Part shown: positions 1 through 9,029 of the stretch, piece after piece
Numbering within the stretch: position 1 is the stretch's first letter
Layout: each line of letters begins with the position of its first letter
Source: Streptococcus pseudoporcinus LQ 940-04
GTDB taxonomy: Bacteria > Bacillota > Bacilli > Lactobacillales > Streptococcaceae
NCBI RefSeq assembly: GCF_000188035.1
Contig: NZ_AEUY02000003.1
Location: 124,001-188,000, forward strand
Direction of reading: 5' to 3'
Length of the DNA: 64,000 bases
Program-made: the position numbers and the translations under genes
Notes under the pieces: model-generated
Told to the model about the DNA's origin: nothing
The model's database searches: none
Seen by the model: the letters and a program-made list of their open reading frames with translations, nothing else

Positions 1-1052
1 GCTCTAGTTTTGCTTATATTGCAGCAATGCAAATGTTGATGAAAACAGACGGTATCGGGGCTGTTGCTCAAGGAGCAATAACAGGCGGCCTGGTCTACCT
101 CATTGTTGCTTTGATAGTAAAAGCTGTCGGAAATAAATGGATTGATAGGATTTTGCCGCCGGTAATTGTGGGACCAATTGTGATGGTTATTGGCTTGAGT
201 TTAGCAACAACAGCTGTAAATAGTGTTATGCTAAAGGATGGTAAATACGATTTACTTTATCTGCTTATTGGTATGGTTACACTCTTAGCAGTTATTTTCT
301 TCAATATCTATGGCAAAGGCATCATTGCTATTATTCCCATTTTACTGGGCTTATTAGTAGGTTATATCTTTACTTTGCTTGTTGGACTTGTGACCGGACA
401 GGAAATCATCAATTTCACACAGGTAGCCCAAGCCAAATGGTTTAGTCTTCCTAGCCTTTCAATTCCATTCTTATCGTATGGCTTTAAATTGTATCCAAGT
501 GCGATCCTCACAATGGCTCCAATTGCCTTTGTTACAATGACAGAGCATTTTGGGCATGTCATGGTTTTGAATAGCTTAACCAACCGTGATTATTTTAAAG
601 ATCCAGGCTTAGATAAGACTCTGACTGGTGATGGGCTTGCTCAAATTATTGCTGGATTTTTAGGGGCTCCTCCTGTAACATCATATGGTGAAAATATCGG
701 AGTTATGGCTTTAAATAAAATTTTCTCAGTCTATGTTATTGCAGGAGCTGCCGTAATTGCTGCTTTACTGAGTTTTATAGGGAAAGTTTCAGCCTTGATT
801 CAATCCATTCCAGATCCTGTTATTGGAGGGATTTCCATCGCCCTCTTTGGGGTTATTGCCTCAAGCGGCCTAAAAATTCTAATTGAATCAAAAGTTGATA
901 TGGATAATAAGAAAAATCTTTTAATGACTAGTGTTATTTTAGTATCTGGTATTGGTGGTTTGATGTTGCAAGTGAATGGTCTTCAAATTTCTGGAGTTGC
1001 TTTTTCAACACTATTAGGAATTATCTTATATCAAGTTTTACCTGAAAAATAA
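1..1052 (+). CDS. uracil permease (NCS2 family), 5' truncated by window edge
   Basis: This is the C-terminal part of a nucleobase:cation symporter of the UraA/PyrP type, which imports uracil across the cytoplasmic membrane. The reading frame is already open at base 3, before the first Met at 27, so the N-terminus lies outside the window. The visible protein has about ten hydrophobic segments. It carries the family region with EHFGH followed by GDGLAQIIAGFLGAPPVTSYGENIG, whose Glu and Asn residues are typical of uracil/xanthine carriers, and a late IPDPVIGGISI segment. It is followed by a terminator at 1157-1183, so it ends its own transcript. Uracil rather than xanthine specificity is inferred from overall resemblance. 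Confidence 0.9.
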   Translation, partial: SSFAYIAAMQMLMKTDGIGAVAQGAITGGLVYLIVALIVKAVGNKWIDRILPPVIVGPIVMVIGLSLATTAVNSVMLKDGKYDLLYLLIGMVTLLAVIFFNIYGKGIIAIIPILLGLLVGYIFTLLVGLVTGQEIINFTQVAQAKWFSLPSLSIPFLSYGFKLYPSAILTMAPIAFVTMTEHFGHVMVLNSLTNRDYFKDPGLDKTLTGDGLAQIIAGFLGAPPVTSYGENIGVMALNKIFSVYVIAGAAVIAALLSFIGKVSALIQSIPDPVIGGISIALFGVIASSGLKILIESKVDMDNKKNLLMTSVILVSGIGGLMLQVNGLQISGVAFSTLLGIILYQVLPEK

Positions 1053-1156
1053 GGATTATAAACGTCAGTGAATTAGCTAGGGTATCTATGGTAGTGATGA
1101 CAGAATACTCACAATCTTATTAAGGACTATAACTCATAACAGACTATTTAGATAAG

Positions 1157-1183
1157 CTAACCATTTTCTTGGTTAGTTTTTTT
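1157..1183 (+). terminator. rho-independent terminator after uracil permease
   Basis: The stem CTAACC/GGTTAG (1157-1162 with 1171-1176) has an 8-base loop and is followed by a run of seven T. It lies about 105 bases after the permease stop codon. Confidence 0.75.
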
Positions 1184-1275
1184 CTTACAGAAATGTAAGT
1201 GAAAAGTCCCTTATTACTTGTTATATTAGAATATATCTCAAAGAAATGATATTTTGAGAAAAATATAGTGTTAGC

Positions 1276-1304
1276 TTGACAAGTAGTAGGAAAGCTTTTA
1301 TACT
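1276..1304 (+). promoter_or_regulatory. sigma-A promoter of the efflux operon
   Basis: A consensus TTGACA at 1276-1281 is followed by a 17-base spacer and TATACT at 1299-1304. It lies about 40 bases upstream of the adaptor gene start. Confidence 0.8.
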
Positions 1305-1343
1305 TGTCTTATATAATTAATACAATAAACAAAGGGGATTAGG

Positions 1344-2612
1344 ATGGTGAAAAGAAAAAATAGTCAAATGACTAAAAAAACTAAACAAATCATTGCAGGA
1401 GTAACAGTTGCAACACTTGTCTTAATTGGTGGATTTTTATATATACAAGGAAAGAGCCAACTAGCCAGTAAAAAAAGTAAGTCAGATTATTCTGCTGTAA
1501 ATGTAAAAGAAGGAACCATTTCTTCAACAACTTTACTTTCTGGGACAGTGAAAGCTTTAACAGAAGAGTATATTTATTTTGATCAATCAAGGGGGAGTGA
1601 CGCACAAGTAACTGTAAAAGTTGGGGATAAAGTCAGTAAGGGACAACAACTAGTACAATATAACACAACCACTGCACAAGCAGCTTATGATACAGCAAAC
1701 CGAAATCTGAATAAAATTGGTCGCCAAATTAATTATTTACAAACCTACGGCAGACCTATGGCTTCCGCCCAGCTATCGGAAAATGCTAGTCAAGAAACTA
1801 GTGGAGCTGCAAGTAATAGCGGTCAAAGCTCTCTTCAACAACCCTTACAAGAAACCAATGCTAGTTACAATCAGCAATTGCAAGATTTAAATGATGCTTA
1901 TGCAGATGCGCAAGCAGAAGTGACAAAGGCTCAGCAGGCCTTAAATCAAACAGTTGTTACAAGTAGCCATGATGGTACAGTCGTTGAAGTTAATAATGAT
2001 GTTGATCCATCTGCTAAAAATAGTCAAACTTTAGTTCATGTTGTTTCAGAAGGACAGTTACAGGTCAAAGGTCAGTTAACGGAGTATGATTTAGCGACTA
2101 TAAAACCTGAACAAAAAGTTAAAATTAAGTCAAAAGTTTACACTGACAAAACATGGGATGGTAAAATTTCCTATATCTCAAACTATCCAAATGCTAAAAA
2201 TGATGCTTCTAACGAATTATCTCAAGGGACAACAGCCTCCTCTGCTGCAAGTTATGATTATAAAGTAGAAATTACTAGTCCTTTGGATCAATTAAAACAA
2301 GGCTTTTCTGTTTCAGTCGAAGTTGTTAACGAAACAAAACACATTTTGGTTCCTATTAGCGCTATTTTTAAAGAAGATGGAAAACAATATGTTTGGACTT
2401 ATGATAATTCTAGCTCTAAAGCCACTAAGACAGAGGTTACTCTAGGAAATGCAGATGCTAAGAGCCAAGAAATTTTAACAGGATTAAAGGTTGGTCAGTT
2501 GGTTATTTCTAATCCAAATGCTCATATAAAAAATGGGGAAAAACTTAAAAATGTTAAATCTAAAGTTAATAGTAAGGGGGAAAACTCCAAAGAATCCGAG
2601 GTGAATCAATAG
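1344..2612 (+). CDS. MacA-like periplasmic-adaptor-type subunit of ABC efflux system
   Basis: This 422-residue membrane-fusion-type protein is the extracytoplasmic partner of the ABC transporter encoded downstream. One N-terminal membrane anchor is visible at about residues 13-31. It is followed by a biotinyl-lipoyl-like half motif ([17 protein letters not shown]), a Gln/Ala-rich helical hairpin at about residues 110-200, the second lipoyl half ([14 protein letters not shown]) and a beta-barrel region. The C-terminus is Lys-rich. The start at 1344 follows the AAAGGGGATTAGG ribosome-binding region. Its stop overlaps the GTG start of the ATPase gene by one base. Related streptococcal three-gene systems have been linked to antimicrobial-peptide and macrolide tolerance; the substrate here is not evident. 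Confidence 0.85.
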   Translation: MVKRKNSQMTKKTKQIIAGVTVATLVLIGGFLYIQGKSQLASKKSKSDYSAVNVKEGTISSTTLLSGTVKALTEEYIYFDQSRGSDAQVTVKVGDKVSKGQQLVQYNTTTAQAAYDTANRNLNKIGRQINYLQTYGRPMASAQLSENASQETSGAASNSGQSSLQQPLQETNASYNQQLQDLNDAYADAQAEVTKAQQALNQTVVTSSHDGTVVEVNNDVDPSAKNSQTLVHVVSEGQLQVKGQLTEYDLATIKPEQKVKIKSKVYTDKTWDGKISYISNYPNAKNDASNELSQGTTASSAASYDYKVEITSPLDQLKQGFSVSVEVVNETKHILVPISAIFKEDGKQYVWTYDNSSSKATKTEVTLGNADAKSQEILTGLKVGQLVISNPNAHIKNGEKLKNVKSKVNSKGENSKESEVNQ

Positions 2613-3322
2613 TGGTAGAAACTAAAAATAAACTGATCAAGTTGACAAATATTTCTAAAAGTTACCAAAATGGCTATCAGGAACTTCAAGTTTTAAAAGG
2701 AATTCATTTAGAAGTTCAAGAAGGTGAGTTTGTGGCTATAATGGGTCCATCTGGATCTGGTAAATCTACCTTGATGAATATCATTGGTTTATTAGATAGA
2801 CCGACAGAGGGTGATTATTGGCTAAACGGTAATGAAGTTGACCAACTCAGCGATCGAAAATTAGCGGCTGTCAGAAACAAAGAAATTGGATTTGTCTTTC
2901 AACAATTTTTCCTTCTTTCCAGGTTAAATGCTTTGCAAAATGTTGAATTACCACTCATTTATTCAGGTGTAGGCGTTACAAAAAGAAGAGAGTTGGCACG
3001 ACAGTTTTTAGAAAAAGTTGAGCTTCATACAAGAATGAAGCACTTACCATCAGAGCTGTCAGGTGGGCAAAAACAACGGGTTGCTATTGCGCGTGCCTTG
3101 GTTAATAATCCCTCAATTATTCTAGCAGATGAACCGACAGGGGCTCTAGACACTAAAACGGGGCAACAAATTATGGAGCTTTTGACGGAACTTAATCGTG
3201 AAGGAAAAACCATTATTATGGTGACGCATGAACCTGATATTGCAGATTTTGCGACAAGAAAAATTGTTATTCGCGATGGCGAAATTACTGCTGATACTAC
3301 GGATTGTGTTCGTATAGACTAG
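2612..3322 (+). CDS. ABC transporter ATP-binding subunit (MacB/LolD type)
   Basis: This 236-residue ATPase energises the MacA-like adaptor and FtsX-type permease on either side. It shows Walker [10 protein letters not shown] near residue 46, the Q-loop VFQQFFLL, the signature LSGGQKQR near residue 149, Walker [13 protein letters not shown] and the switch His in MVTHEPD. Its GTG start overlaps the preceding TAG stop by one base, so the two genes are probably translationally coupled. The permease gene begins 12 bases after its stop. Confidence 0.92.
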   Translation: MVETKNKLIKLTNISKSYQNGYQELQVLKGIHLEVQEGEFVAIMGPSGSGKSTLMNIIGLLDRPTEGDYWLNGNEVDQLSDRKLAAVRNKEIGFVFQQFFLLSRLNALQNVELPLIYSGVGVTKRRELARQFLEKVELHTRMKHLPSELSGGQKQRVAIARALVNNPSIILADEPTGALDTKTGQQIMELLTELNREGKTIIMVTHEPDIADFATRKIVIRDGEITADTTDCVRID

Positions 3323-3334
3323 GGAGACATTGAA

Positions 3335-4561
3335 ATGGAAAATTGGAAATTTGCTCTCAGTTCTATTTGGGGGCATAAAATGAGGTCCTTGTTGACCATG
3401 CTAGGCATTATTATTGGTGTTTCAGCTGTTGTTATTATCATGGGATTGGGAGATGCGATGAAAAACAGTGTCACTGATTCCTTTGCAAACAATCAAAAAG
3501 AAGTTCGTCTATATTTTAAGTCCGATGATGAAAAGAATGATAGCCCTTATGCAAGTTTATCTATTCAAGAAGATACTAACAAGGTCAAGAAAGAATGGTT
3601 AGAACAAATTGTAAAGAATAATGACGGTATCGATTCTTATTATGTGACAAATAACACAAATGCTACTATTGCATTCGGTAAGAATAAGATGAAAGATGTT
3701 AACATAATAGGAGCAAGTAAAGATTACTTCAAAATTAAAAAATATGACATTGTTGCCGGAAGACAATTAACTGATAAAGATTACAGAAATTTTTCAAGAA
3801 TAATCGTTATTGATACGAACCTATCAAATAAATTATTCGGCTTAAATAATTATAGTAAAGCTTTAAATAAGGTGGTCACAGTTAATGATAAAGATTACTT
3901 AGTTGTTGGGGTCTATAAATCTGATATACCTGCTATTTCGGTAGCTGGTATGGAAATAGGCGAATCAGTGATGTCAAACACCCAAGTTGCCTCTGAATTT
4001 AACATTAATGAAGTTGGTCAAATTTATATCCATGTCACTGATGTCAAAAGAAGTACAGAGCTTGGAAAAAAAGCCGCTAAAATGTTAACTGACCTTTCTC
4101 ATGTCAAAGATGGAAGGTATACCATTCCCGACAATAGTGCCCTTATCAATAACATAAATAATCAGTTTACTATTATGACGACAGTTATTGGATCGATTGC
4201 CGGTATATCGTTGTTAGTAGGAGGTATCGGGGTCATGAATATCATGTTGGTTTCTGTTACAGAGAGAACACGAGAGATTGGCTTGAGAAAGGCACTCGGT
4301 GCTACACGAGGAAAAATTTTGACACAATTTTTGATTGAATCTATAGTCTTAACTATCTTAGGAGGTATAATCGGCTTACTTTTGGCTTTAAGTGTTGTCG
4401 GTGGATTAGGCAATCTGATGAAATTAAAAGGCGCAGCTGTTTCAATTAATGTGGCCCTTATTGCTATTTTATTCTCTGCAACAATAGGAATTATTTTTGG
4501 TCTTCTACCTGCAAATAAGGCAAGTAAACTTGATCCGATAGAGGCTTTAAGATATGAGTAA
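3335..4561 (+). CDS. ABC transporter permease (MacB/FtsX type)
   Basis: This 408-residue integral membrane subunit belongs to the efflux system. It has one N-terminal membrane helix with the typical SIWGHKMRSLLTMLGIIIGVSAVV start, a large extracellular domain at about residues 50-275, and three C-terminal helices. The FtsX-family motif VTERTREIGLRKALGATRG sits between the second and third helices. The C-terminus PANKASKLDPIEALRYE is also typical. It is the third gene of the operon, after the adaptor and ATPase. It overlaps the next gene by eight bases. Confidence 0.9.
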   Translation: MENWKFALSSIWGHKMRSLLTMLGIIIGVSAVVIIMGLGDAMKNSVTDSFANNQKEVRLYFKSDDEKNDSPYASLSIQEDTNKVKKEWLEQIVKNNDGIDSYYVTNNTNATIAFGKNKMKDVNIIGASKDYFKIKKYDIVAGRQLTDKDYRNFSRIIVIDTNLSNKLFGLNNYSKALNKVVTVNDKDYLVVGVYKSDIPAISVAGMEIGESVMSNTQVASEFNINEVGQIYIHVTDVKRSTELGKKAAKMLTDLSHVKDGRYTIPDNSALINNINNQFTIMTTVIGSIAGISLLVGGIGVMNIMLVSVTERTREIGLRKALGATRGKILTQFLIESIVLTILGGIIGLLLALSVVGGLGNLMKLKGAAVSINVALIAILFSATIGIIFGLLPANKASKLDPIEALRYE

Positions 4562-5162
4562 ATATGGACTAAGACATGATAGCTTAAAAAAACTATTTAA
4601 AATAATTGGGGTGTTGTCTATTATTTTATCCATCCTCTTTATTTTTTACCTCGTTAAGGATTTAGATATTTTTCATAATCCGAAAGTATTATCTCAGATG
4701 ATTAAAGATCATCTCTTTTGGGGATCGCTTGTCTTCTTTTGTCTTCAAATTTTTCAAGTTATTGTTCCTATTGTTCCTGGAGGAGTAACCACGGTTGTAG
4801 GCTTTCTAACTTTTGGACCCCTATTAGGATTTGCTCTGAATGTGATTGGAATTGTTTTAGGTTCGGTCTTTTTATTCTTACTTGTCAGAGTATATGGTAA
4901 ACCTTTTATTGCCTTATTTATAGATGACAAGAAAATAAGGGACTACGAAAAGAAACTTGCTACTAAAACTTATGAACGTTTTTTCATCATGAATATGGCG
5001 TCGCCCATGGCTCCAGCTGATATTATGATTATGATTACAGGACTTAGTCAGATCAGCTTCCGCCGTTTCTTAATGATTATTATTATTTGTCGCCCTATTT
5101 CGATATTAACCTATAGTTATTTTTGGATATATGGCGGGAAATTATTAGGTCATTTATTCTAA
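4554..5162 (+). CDS. TVP38/TMEM64 (DedA-superfamily) membrane protein
   Basis: This 202-residue polytopic membrane protein has about five hydrophobic segments. It shows the family core VVPIVPGGVTTVVGFLTFGPLLGF and a late MASPMAPADIMIMITGLSQISFRRFL region. Families of this fold have been associated with lipid handling, such as scrambling or undecaprenyl-phosphate recycling, but the exact role here is unknown. The start overlaps the end of the permease gene by eight bases, so it is probably the last gene of the efflux operon. No terminator was found before the rpsP promoter. Confidence 0.75.
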   Translation: MSKYGLRHDSLKKLFKIIGVLSIILSILFIFYLVKDLDIFHNPKVLSQMIKDHLFWGSLVFFCLQIFQVIVPIVPGGVTTVVGFLTFGPLLGFALNVIGIVLGSVFLFLLVRVYGKPFIALFIDDKKIRDYEKKLATKTYERFFIMNMASPMAPADIMIMITGLSQISFRRFLMIIIICRPISILTYSYFWIYGGKLLGHLF

Positions 5163-5242
5163 TAATTTCATAATATCGGTAGTTTATTTGCGTTTTTCTG
5201 TACTTTTAGAAATATCAAAAAGAGTATTGTCAAGAAAAAAAC

Positions 5243-5271
5243 TTGACAGTACAAAAAAAGAGTAGTATACT
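5243..5271 (+). promoter_or_regulatory. sigma-A promoter of rpsP-khpA
   Basis: TTGACA at 5243-5248, a 17-base spacer and TATACT at 5266-5271 lie about 70 bases before the rpsP start. The near-consensus match suits a strongly expressed ribosomal protein gene. Confidence 0.85.
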
Positions 5272-5341
5272 AAAAAAGTGAGAAATAACAGTCCTTATTT
5301 CTCCTTAAAACAATAACATTAAAGAAAAGAGATAGTATAAA

Positions 5342-5614
5342 ATGGCAGTAAAAATCCGTTTGACTCGTATGGGTTCTAAGAAAAAACCTTTCTACCGTAT
5401 TAACATTGCAGATTCACGTTCACCTCGTGATGGTCGCTTCATTGAAACAGTTGGAACATACAATCCACTAATCGCTGAAAATCAAGTCACTTTAAAAGAA
5501 GATCGTATTCTTGATTGGTTAGCAAAAGGAGCACAACCTTCAGATACAGTTCGTAACATTCTTTCAAAAGAAGGTGTTATGGCTAAATTCCACCAACAAA
5601 AATTCTCAAAATAA
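5342..5614 (+). CDS. rpsP: 30S ribosomal protein S16
   Basis: This 90-residue protein has the full S16 sequence, beginning [20 protein letters not shown] and including the conserved [12 protein letters not shown] stretch. S16 binds 16S rRNA and is needed for assembly of the small subunit. The gene is followed after nine bases by khpA, an arrangement common in Firmicutes. Confidence 0.98.
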   Translation: MAVKIRLTRMGSKKKPFYRINIADSRSPRDGRFIETVGTYNPLIAENQVTLKEDRILDWLAKGAQPSDTVRNILSKEGVMAKFHQQKFSK

Positions 5615-5623
5615 TAAAAGCCT

Positions 5624-5863
5624 ATGGATACCATTGAAAATCTTATTATCGCCATTGTGAAACCTTTGATTTCACAACCAGACAATCTTACTATTAAAAT
5701 TGAAGATACTCCAGATTTCCTAGAGTACCATCTTGACTTGGATGCCCAAGACATCGGTCGTGTTATCGGAAAAAAAGGTCGTACCATTACAGCGATAAGA
5801 TCGATTGTTTATTCGGTTCCAACACAAGGAAAAAAGGTTAGACTTGTCATTGATGAGAAGTAA
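5624..5863 (+). CDS. khpA: KH-domain RNA-binding protein KhpA
   Basis: This 79-residue single-KH-domain protein has the RNA-contacting GxxG loop in VIGKKGRTI at about residues 47-55. In streptococci KhpA forms a complex with KhpB (Jag/EloR) and influences cell elongation and division through RNA binding. It shares the rpsP transcript and ends at the 5875-5906 terminator. Confidence 0.93.
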   Translation: MDTIENLIIAIVKPLISQPDNLTIKIEDTPDFLEYHLDLDAQDIGRVIGKKGRTITAIRSIVYSVPTQGKKVRLVIDEK

Positions 5864-5874
5864 AGCATTCTAAA

Positions 5875-5906
5875 GTCCTCAGATTATTTAGTCTGAAGGC
5901 TTTTTT
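5875..5906 (+). terminator. terminator after khpA
   Basis: A nine-position stem with one mismatch pairs GTCCTCAGA at 5875-5883 with TCTGAAGGC at 5892-5900. It has an eight-base loop and is followed by a six-T run. Confidence 0.75.
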
Positions 5907-5975
5907 GCTATTGACCTTGAGGAGGATTAGTGATAGAATCAAAGGGAAAACCTTAACCGGTTTATTATTTTTAAC

Positions 5976-6001
5976 AATATACTTAACTGGTTAAGTATAT
6001 T
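5976..6001 (+). promoter_or_regulatory. 26-bp perfect palindrome upstream of surface-protein gene (candidate operator)
   Basis: Two perfect 12-base arms (left 5976-5987, right 5990-6001) flank a TG centre. The palindrome ends one base before the AAAGGAG ribosome-binding site. A related TTAACCGGTT core lies at 5953-5962. There is no T-run after it, so it looks more like a repressor site, or an RNA hairpin controlling translation, than a terminator. Confidence 0.55.
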
Positions 6002-6014
6002 GAAAGGAGACATC

Positions 6015-7358
6015 ATGAAAAATGATATGTTTAATTCAAAACATTTACTAAGTGCAGTTGCGGCCTCAACCTTGTTGCTTACAGCTGTTTCCCTACCAAA
6101 TGAAGCAGTTTATGCGGATACAAGCAGTCTGACTTCAACGGTTCTTACACCTAAAGAAACGTCTTTTTCTTTTGTTGCAACTATCTTAAATGCTAATGGT
6201 AATACTCTATCAGGCAAGGTTGTTGAGGTACGAGATACAGTGGATCCTAATAATACAGTTATTGCAAGCAGTCTGTCAGATTCTTCAGGACAAGCAGTAT
6301 TTTCAAACTTACCTATCAATCGTAACCTAAGTGTATCTGTTGATGGTCTTACGCAGCAATATAACCTCAGGACTAATGAAGCTGGTTCTAAAATAGGAGC
6401 TAGTTTTACGGCTAAAGCTTCAAGCCAAGAAACAACTGTTGGGGAAACGATACCAGGAAAGTCAGTGGCTGTCACTTTGCCTGAGACCTCATTAAAATCA
6501 AAAACAGGGGAAAGTTTTAATTTTACTGCTGTCATTTTGGGAAAAAATGGCCATGTTATAGAAGGTAAGACAGTTGAATTATTTGATATTACTGATGGCA
6601 AAGCAGAAAAATTAGGAACTCAAGTCAGTGATAAAGATGGGAAAGCAAGATTTGAAGGACTGCCTCTTTCACGAAATATTAGTGTCCGTGTTCTTGGTGA
6701 TGATAAGGCCTACACTGTGAGAACTGACCAAGCAGGCGCTGAGAGAGCTACAGCTTTTTATCTTAATGAAATCGGCAAAAAGGCACCTCAATATACAAAG
6801 AATCCTTTAACAATTACCGTAAGAGATGAAGAAGGTCAAGCCATACCAAATCAATTAGTTAGTGTAAAGAATGTTCTTGGCCAAAAAGTTGCTGAATTGC
6901 TAACGGATGCAAATGGGCAGGCTATTTTTACAGATAAATTAATGGAGGGTGCTTTCTACCAATTTGCTGTTAATGGTATTGTTATGCATGATGTTACACC
7001 AGGAAATACGATTAGCGCCTACCTACGAAGTGATCAACAAAGAAAGCAGACCCCAACTCGGATAAATCCTGTTGATGAAGGTGACTATCCTAAAAAAGAA
7101 GAATCCAAAGATAAAGGTCTTGGCTTAGCTGATAAACAAAAGCAAGTTGTAGAAAAGCAGGAGATGGTAAAGCCAACAAAGACTAGACACCAAGATGAAA
7201 AGTCTCCAAATAAAAAGAATCAGGACCGGAAAACAAAAGGTAGCCTACCCCAAACAGGAGAGAAAGCTGTATCCCTTTTGTCATTGGTTGGTCTTATTAG
7301 TGTCGGTCTAGCTGCAATTTTATTATTAGCTAAGAAGTATCAAAAACGGTTAAAATAA
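6015..7358 (+). CDS. LPQTG cell-wall-anchored surface protein with Ig-like repeats
   Basis: This 447-residue secreted protein is predicted to be anchored to peptidoglycan by sortase A. It has a signal peptide at about residues 1-35 ending VYA/D. Two related repeats (about residues 43-135 and 150-255) and a shorter third one (about 260-340) share the pattern V-G-K-T-V-E-x-D ... DxxGQAxFxxLP. This pattern resembles SpaA/CNA-B-type beta domains. A Lys/Glu-rich linker follows, then LPQTGEK at 411, a hydrophobic helix and a basic tail. An in-frame TTG at 6000 lies inside the palindrome. The ATG at 6015 with AAAGGAG six bases upstream is preferred. The ligand is unknown. Confidence 0.88.
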   Translation: MKNDMFNSKHLLSAVAASTLLLTAVSLPNEAVYADTSSLTSTVLTPKETSFSFVATILNANGNTLSGKVVEVRDTVDPNNTVIASSLSDSSGQAVFSNLPINRNLSVSVDGLTQQYNLRTNEAGSKIGASFTAKASSQETTVGETIPGKSVAVTLPETSLKSKTGESFNFTAVILGKNGHVIEGKTVELFDITDGKAEKLGTQVSDKDGKARFEGLPLSRNISVRVLGDDKAYTVRTDQAGAERATAFYLNEIGKKAPQYTKNPLTITVRDEEGQAIPNQLVSVKNVLGQKVAELLTDANGQAIFTDKLMEGAFYQFAVNGIVMHDVTPGNTISAYLRSDQQRKQTPTRINPVDEGDYPKKEESKDKGLGLADKQKQVVEKQEMVKPTKTRHQDEKSPNKKNQDRKTKGSLPQTGEKAVSLLSLVGLISVGLAAILLLAKKYQKRLK

Positions 7359-7393
7359 AGTTATCAGAAAAAAATTATATTGTCTTTACGATT

Positions 7394-7425
7394 AAGTTCT
7401 CAGAGATTAGCTGAGAACTTTTTTT
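7394..7425 (+). terminator. terminator after LPQTG protein gene
   Basis: A perfect ten-base stem pairs AAGTTCTCAG at 7394-7403 with CTGAGAACTT at 7411-7420. It has a seven-base loop and runs into a stretch of T. Confidence 0.85.
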
Positions 7426-7786
7426 ATGAGTTTTAACAGTAAGTGTCTTGGTCATATAATATGGCTATATGAGATAGTTCTTACGCGAGGGAACAATAGG
7501 AGTGGTATGACGGTGTCATTTGAAGATATCAAGTTTGAGATTGAGTTCATCGTAGGCATTAGCTTTTTTAAGAAAGAGTCGTTTTTCTAATGTGAACTAT
7601 TTTTAATGCTGACTTAAGCAGAGATTGACTAGGCAAAGCACAAGCGTTTATAATGTTAATTCTTGGAAAAAAGAATTTCTCTTTAAAACTTATCATTAAG
7701 GGTGCAAAATTAGTTCCAAGGTGTTAAAATAGAAAAAGTATTAGTGATTTTGTGAAATCAAACAAGAATATAATGCAGGAGTAATA
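7426..7786 (+). other. 361-base stretch without a convincing gene
   Basis: No ORF here has both length and a ribosome-binding site. The longest open reading, from 7508, is 27 codons and has no homology I recognise. The region must hold the rimM promoter. A TATAAT lies at 7769-7774, but no well-spaced -35 box was found for it. Confidence 0.4.
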
Positions 7787-8305
7787 ATGGAATTTTTTAA
7801 TGTTGGTAAAATTGTAAATACCCAAGGTTTACAAGGTGAGATGCGTGTCTTATCTGTCAGTGACTTTGCTGATGAACGTTTTCAGAAAGGCTCTGTATTA
7901 GCTCTTTTTGATGATAAGAATCAATTTGTGACTAATGTTGAAATAGCTAGTCACCGCAAGCAGAAGAACTTTGATATTATCAAATTTAAAGAGCATAACC
8001 ACATTAATGCTATTGAAAAATATAAGGGCTTTACCCTAAAAGTATCTGAAAGTCACCTGAGTGATTTGCCTAAAGATGAATTCTACTATCACGAAATCAT
8101 TGGCTTAGATGTGTATGAAGGAAACCAGTTAATTGGGCAAGTGAAAGAAATTTTACAACCTGGTGCTAACGATGTCTGGGTTGTTAAACGAAAAGGGAAA
8201 AAGGACCTCTTATTACCTTATATCCCTCCGGTTATCCTCAATGTTGATTTAGAACACCATCGGGTAGAAGTTGATATCATGGAAGGTTTAGACGATGAAG
8301 ATTGA
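7787..8305 (+). CDS. rimM: ribosome maturation factor RimM
   Basis: This 172-residue protein helps assemble the 30S head and binds S19. The N-terminal RimM domain opens with [18 protein letters not shown]. The C-terminal PRC-barrel contains [14 protein letters not shown] and a [19 protein letters not shown] ending. The gene begins after GCAGGAG and overlaps trmD by 11 bases, the classic rimM-trmD pair. Confidence 0.96.
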   Translation: MEFFNVGKIVNTQGLQGEMRVLSVSDFADERFQKGSVLALFDDKNQFVTNVEIASHRKQKNFDIIKFKEHNHINAIEKYKGFTLKVSESHLSDLPKDEFYYHEIIGLDVYEGNQLIGQVKEILQPGANDVWVVKRKGKKDLLLPYIPPVILNVDLEHHRVEVDIMEGLDDED

Positions 8306-9023
8306 TATTCTAACGCTTTTTCCAGAAATGTTCACTCCTCTTTCCTCGTCAATTGTGGGGAAGGCTTGTGAAAAAGGTTTATTAGAGATTTACTATCATA
8401 ATTTTAGGGAAAAGGCTGAAAAAGCGAGACATGTTGATGATGAGCCCTATGGTGGTGGACAGGGGATGTTACTACGTGCTCAGCCTGTCTATGATACTCT
8501 CGCAACGATTGAAGGAAAAAATCCTCGAGTTATTTTATTAGATCCAGCAGGTAAACCATTTAGCCAGGCTTATGCCGAAGAGTTATCCCAAGAAGAAGAA
8601 TTAATTTTTATCTGTGGTCATTATGAAGGTTACGATGAGCGTATTAAAGCCTTGGTGACAGATGAAATTTCTCTTGGTGATTTTGTTCTGACTGGGGGAG
8701 AGCTAGCAGCCATGACAATGATAGATGCCACTGTTCGTTTGATTCCCAATGTTATTGGCAAAGAAGCAAGTCACCAGGATGATTCTTTTTCTTCCGGACT
8801 CTTAGAATACCCACAGTATACAAGACCCTATGACTTTAGGGGAATGACGGTTCCAGATGTTTTAATGAGTGGCCATCACGAGAAAATTCGACTCTGGCGA
8901 CTTGAGGAAAGTTTACGCAAAACCTATTTAAGACGACCAGACTTGCTTGAAAATTATGAGATGACTGAAGAAGAAGCAAAGCTTTTACAGAAGATAAAAG
9001 AAGATATTAAGGTAAAGGAGTGA
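8295..9023 (+). CDS. trmD: tRNA (guanine-N1-)-methyltransferase TrmD
   Basis: This 242-residue SPOUT methyltransferase makes m1G37 in tRNAs that read CNN and some other codons, which prevents +1 frameshifting. The start [13 protein letters not shown] is typical. GHYEGYDER at about residues 108-116 and [16 protein letters not shown] form the trefoil-knot SAM site. HHEKIRLWR lies near the C-terminal domain. It overlaps rimM and is followed directly by the ferredoxin-NADP reductase gene. Confidence 0.97.
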   Translation: MKIDILTLFPEMFTPLSSSIVGKACEKGLLEIYYHNFREKAEKARHVDDEPYGGGQGMLLRAQPVYDTLATIEGKNPRVILLDPAGKPFSQAYAEELSQEEELIFICGHYEGYDERIKALVTDEISLGDFVLTGGELAAMTMIDATVRLIPNVIGKEASHQDDSFSSGLLEYPQYTRPYDFRGMTVPDVLMSGHHEKIRLWRLEESLRKTYLRRPDLLENYEMTEEEAKLLQKIKEDIKVKE

Positions 9024-9029
9024 TACGTC

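Noticed and set aside
6110..6601. 163-codon open frame on the minus strand inside the LPQTG protein gene
   Set aside because: It is antisense to a clear gene, has no ribosome-binding site, and shows no recognisable domain. Repetitive codon use on the sense strand keeps it open.
7508..7591. 27-codon ORF downstream of the LPQTG gene terminator
   Set aside because: The ribosome-binding signal is poor, no known family fits and the peptide is very short. It was not supported as a gene.
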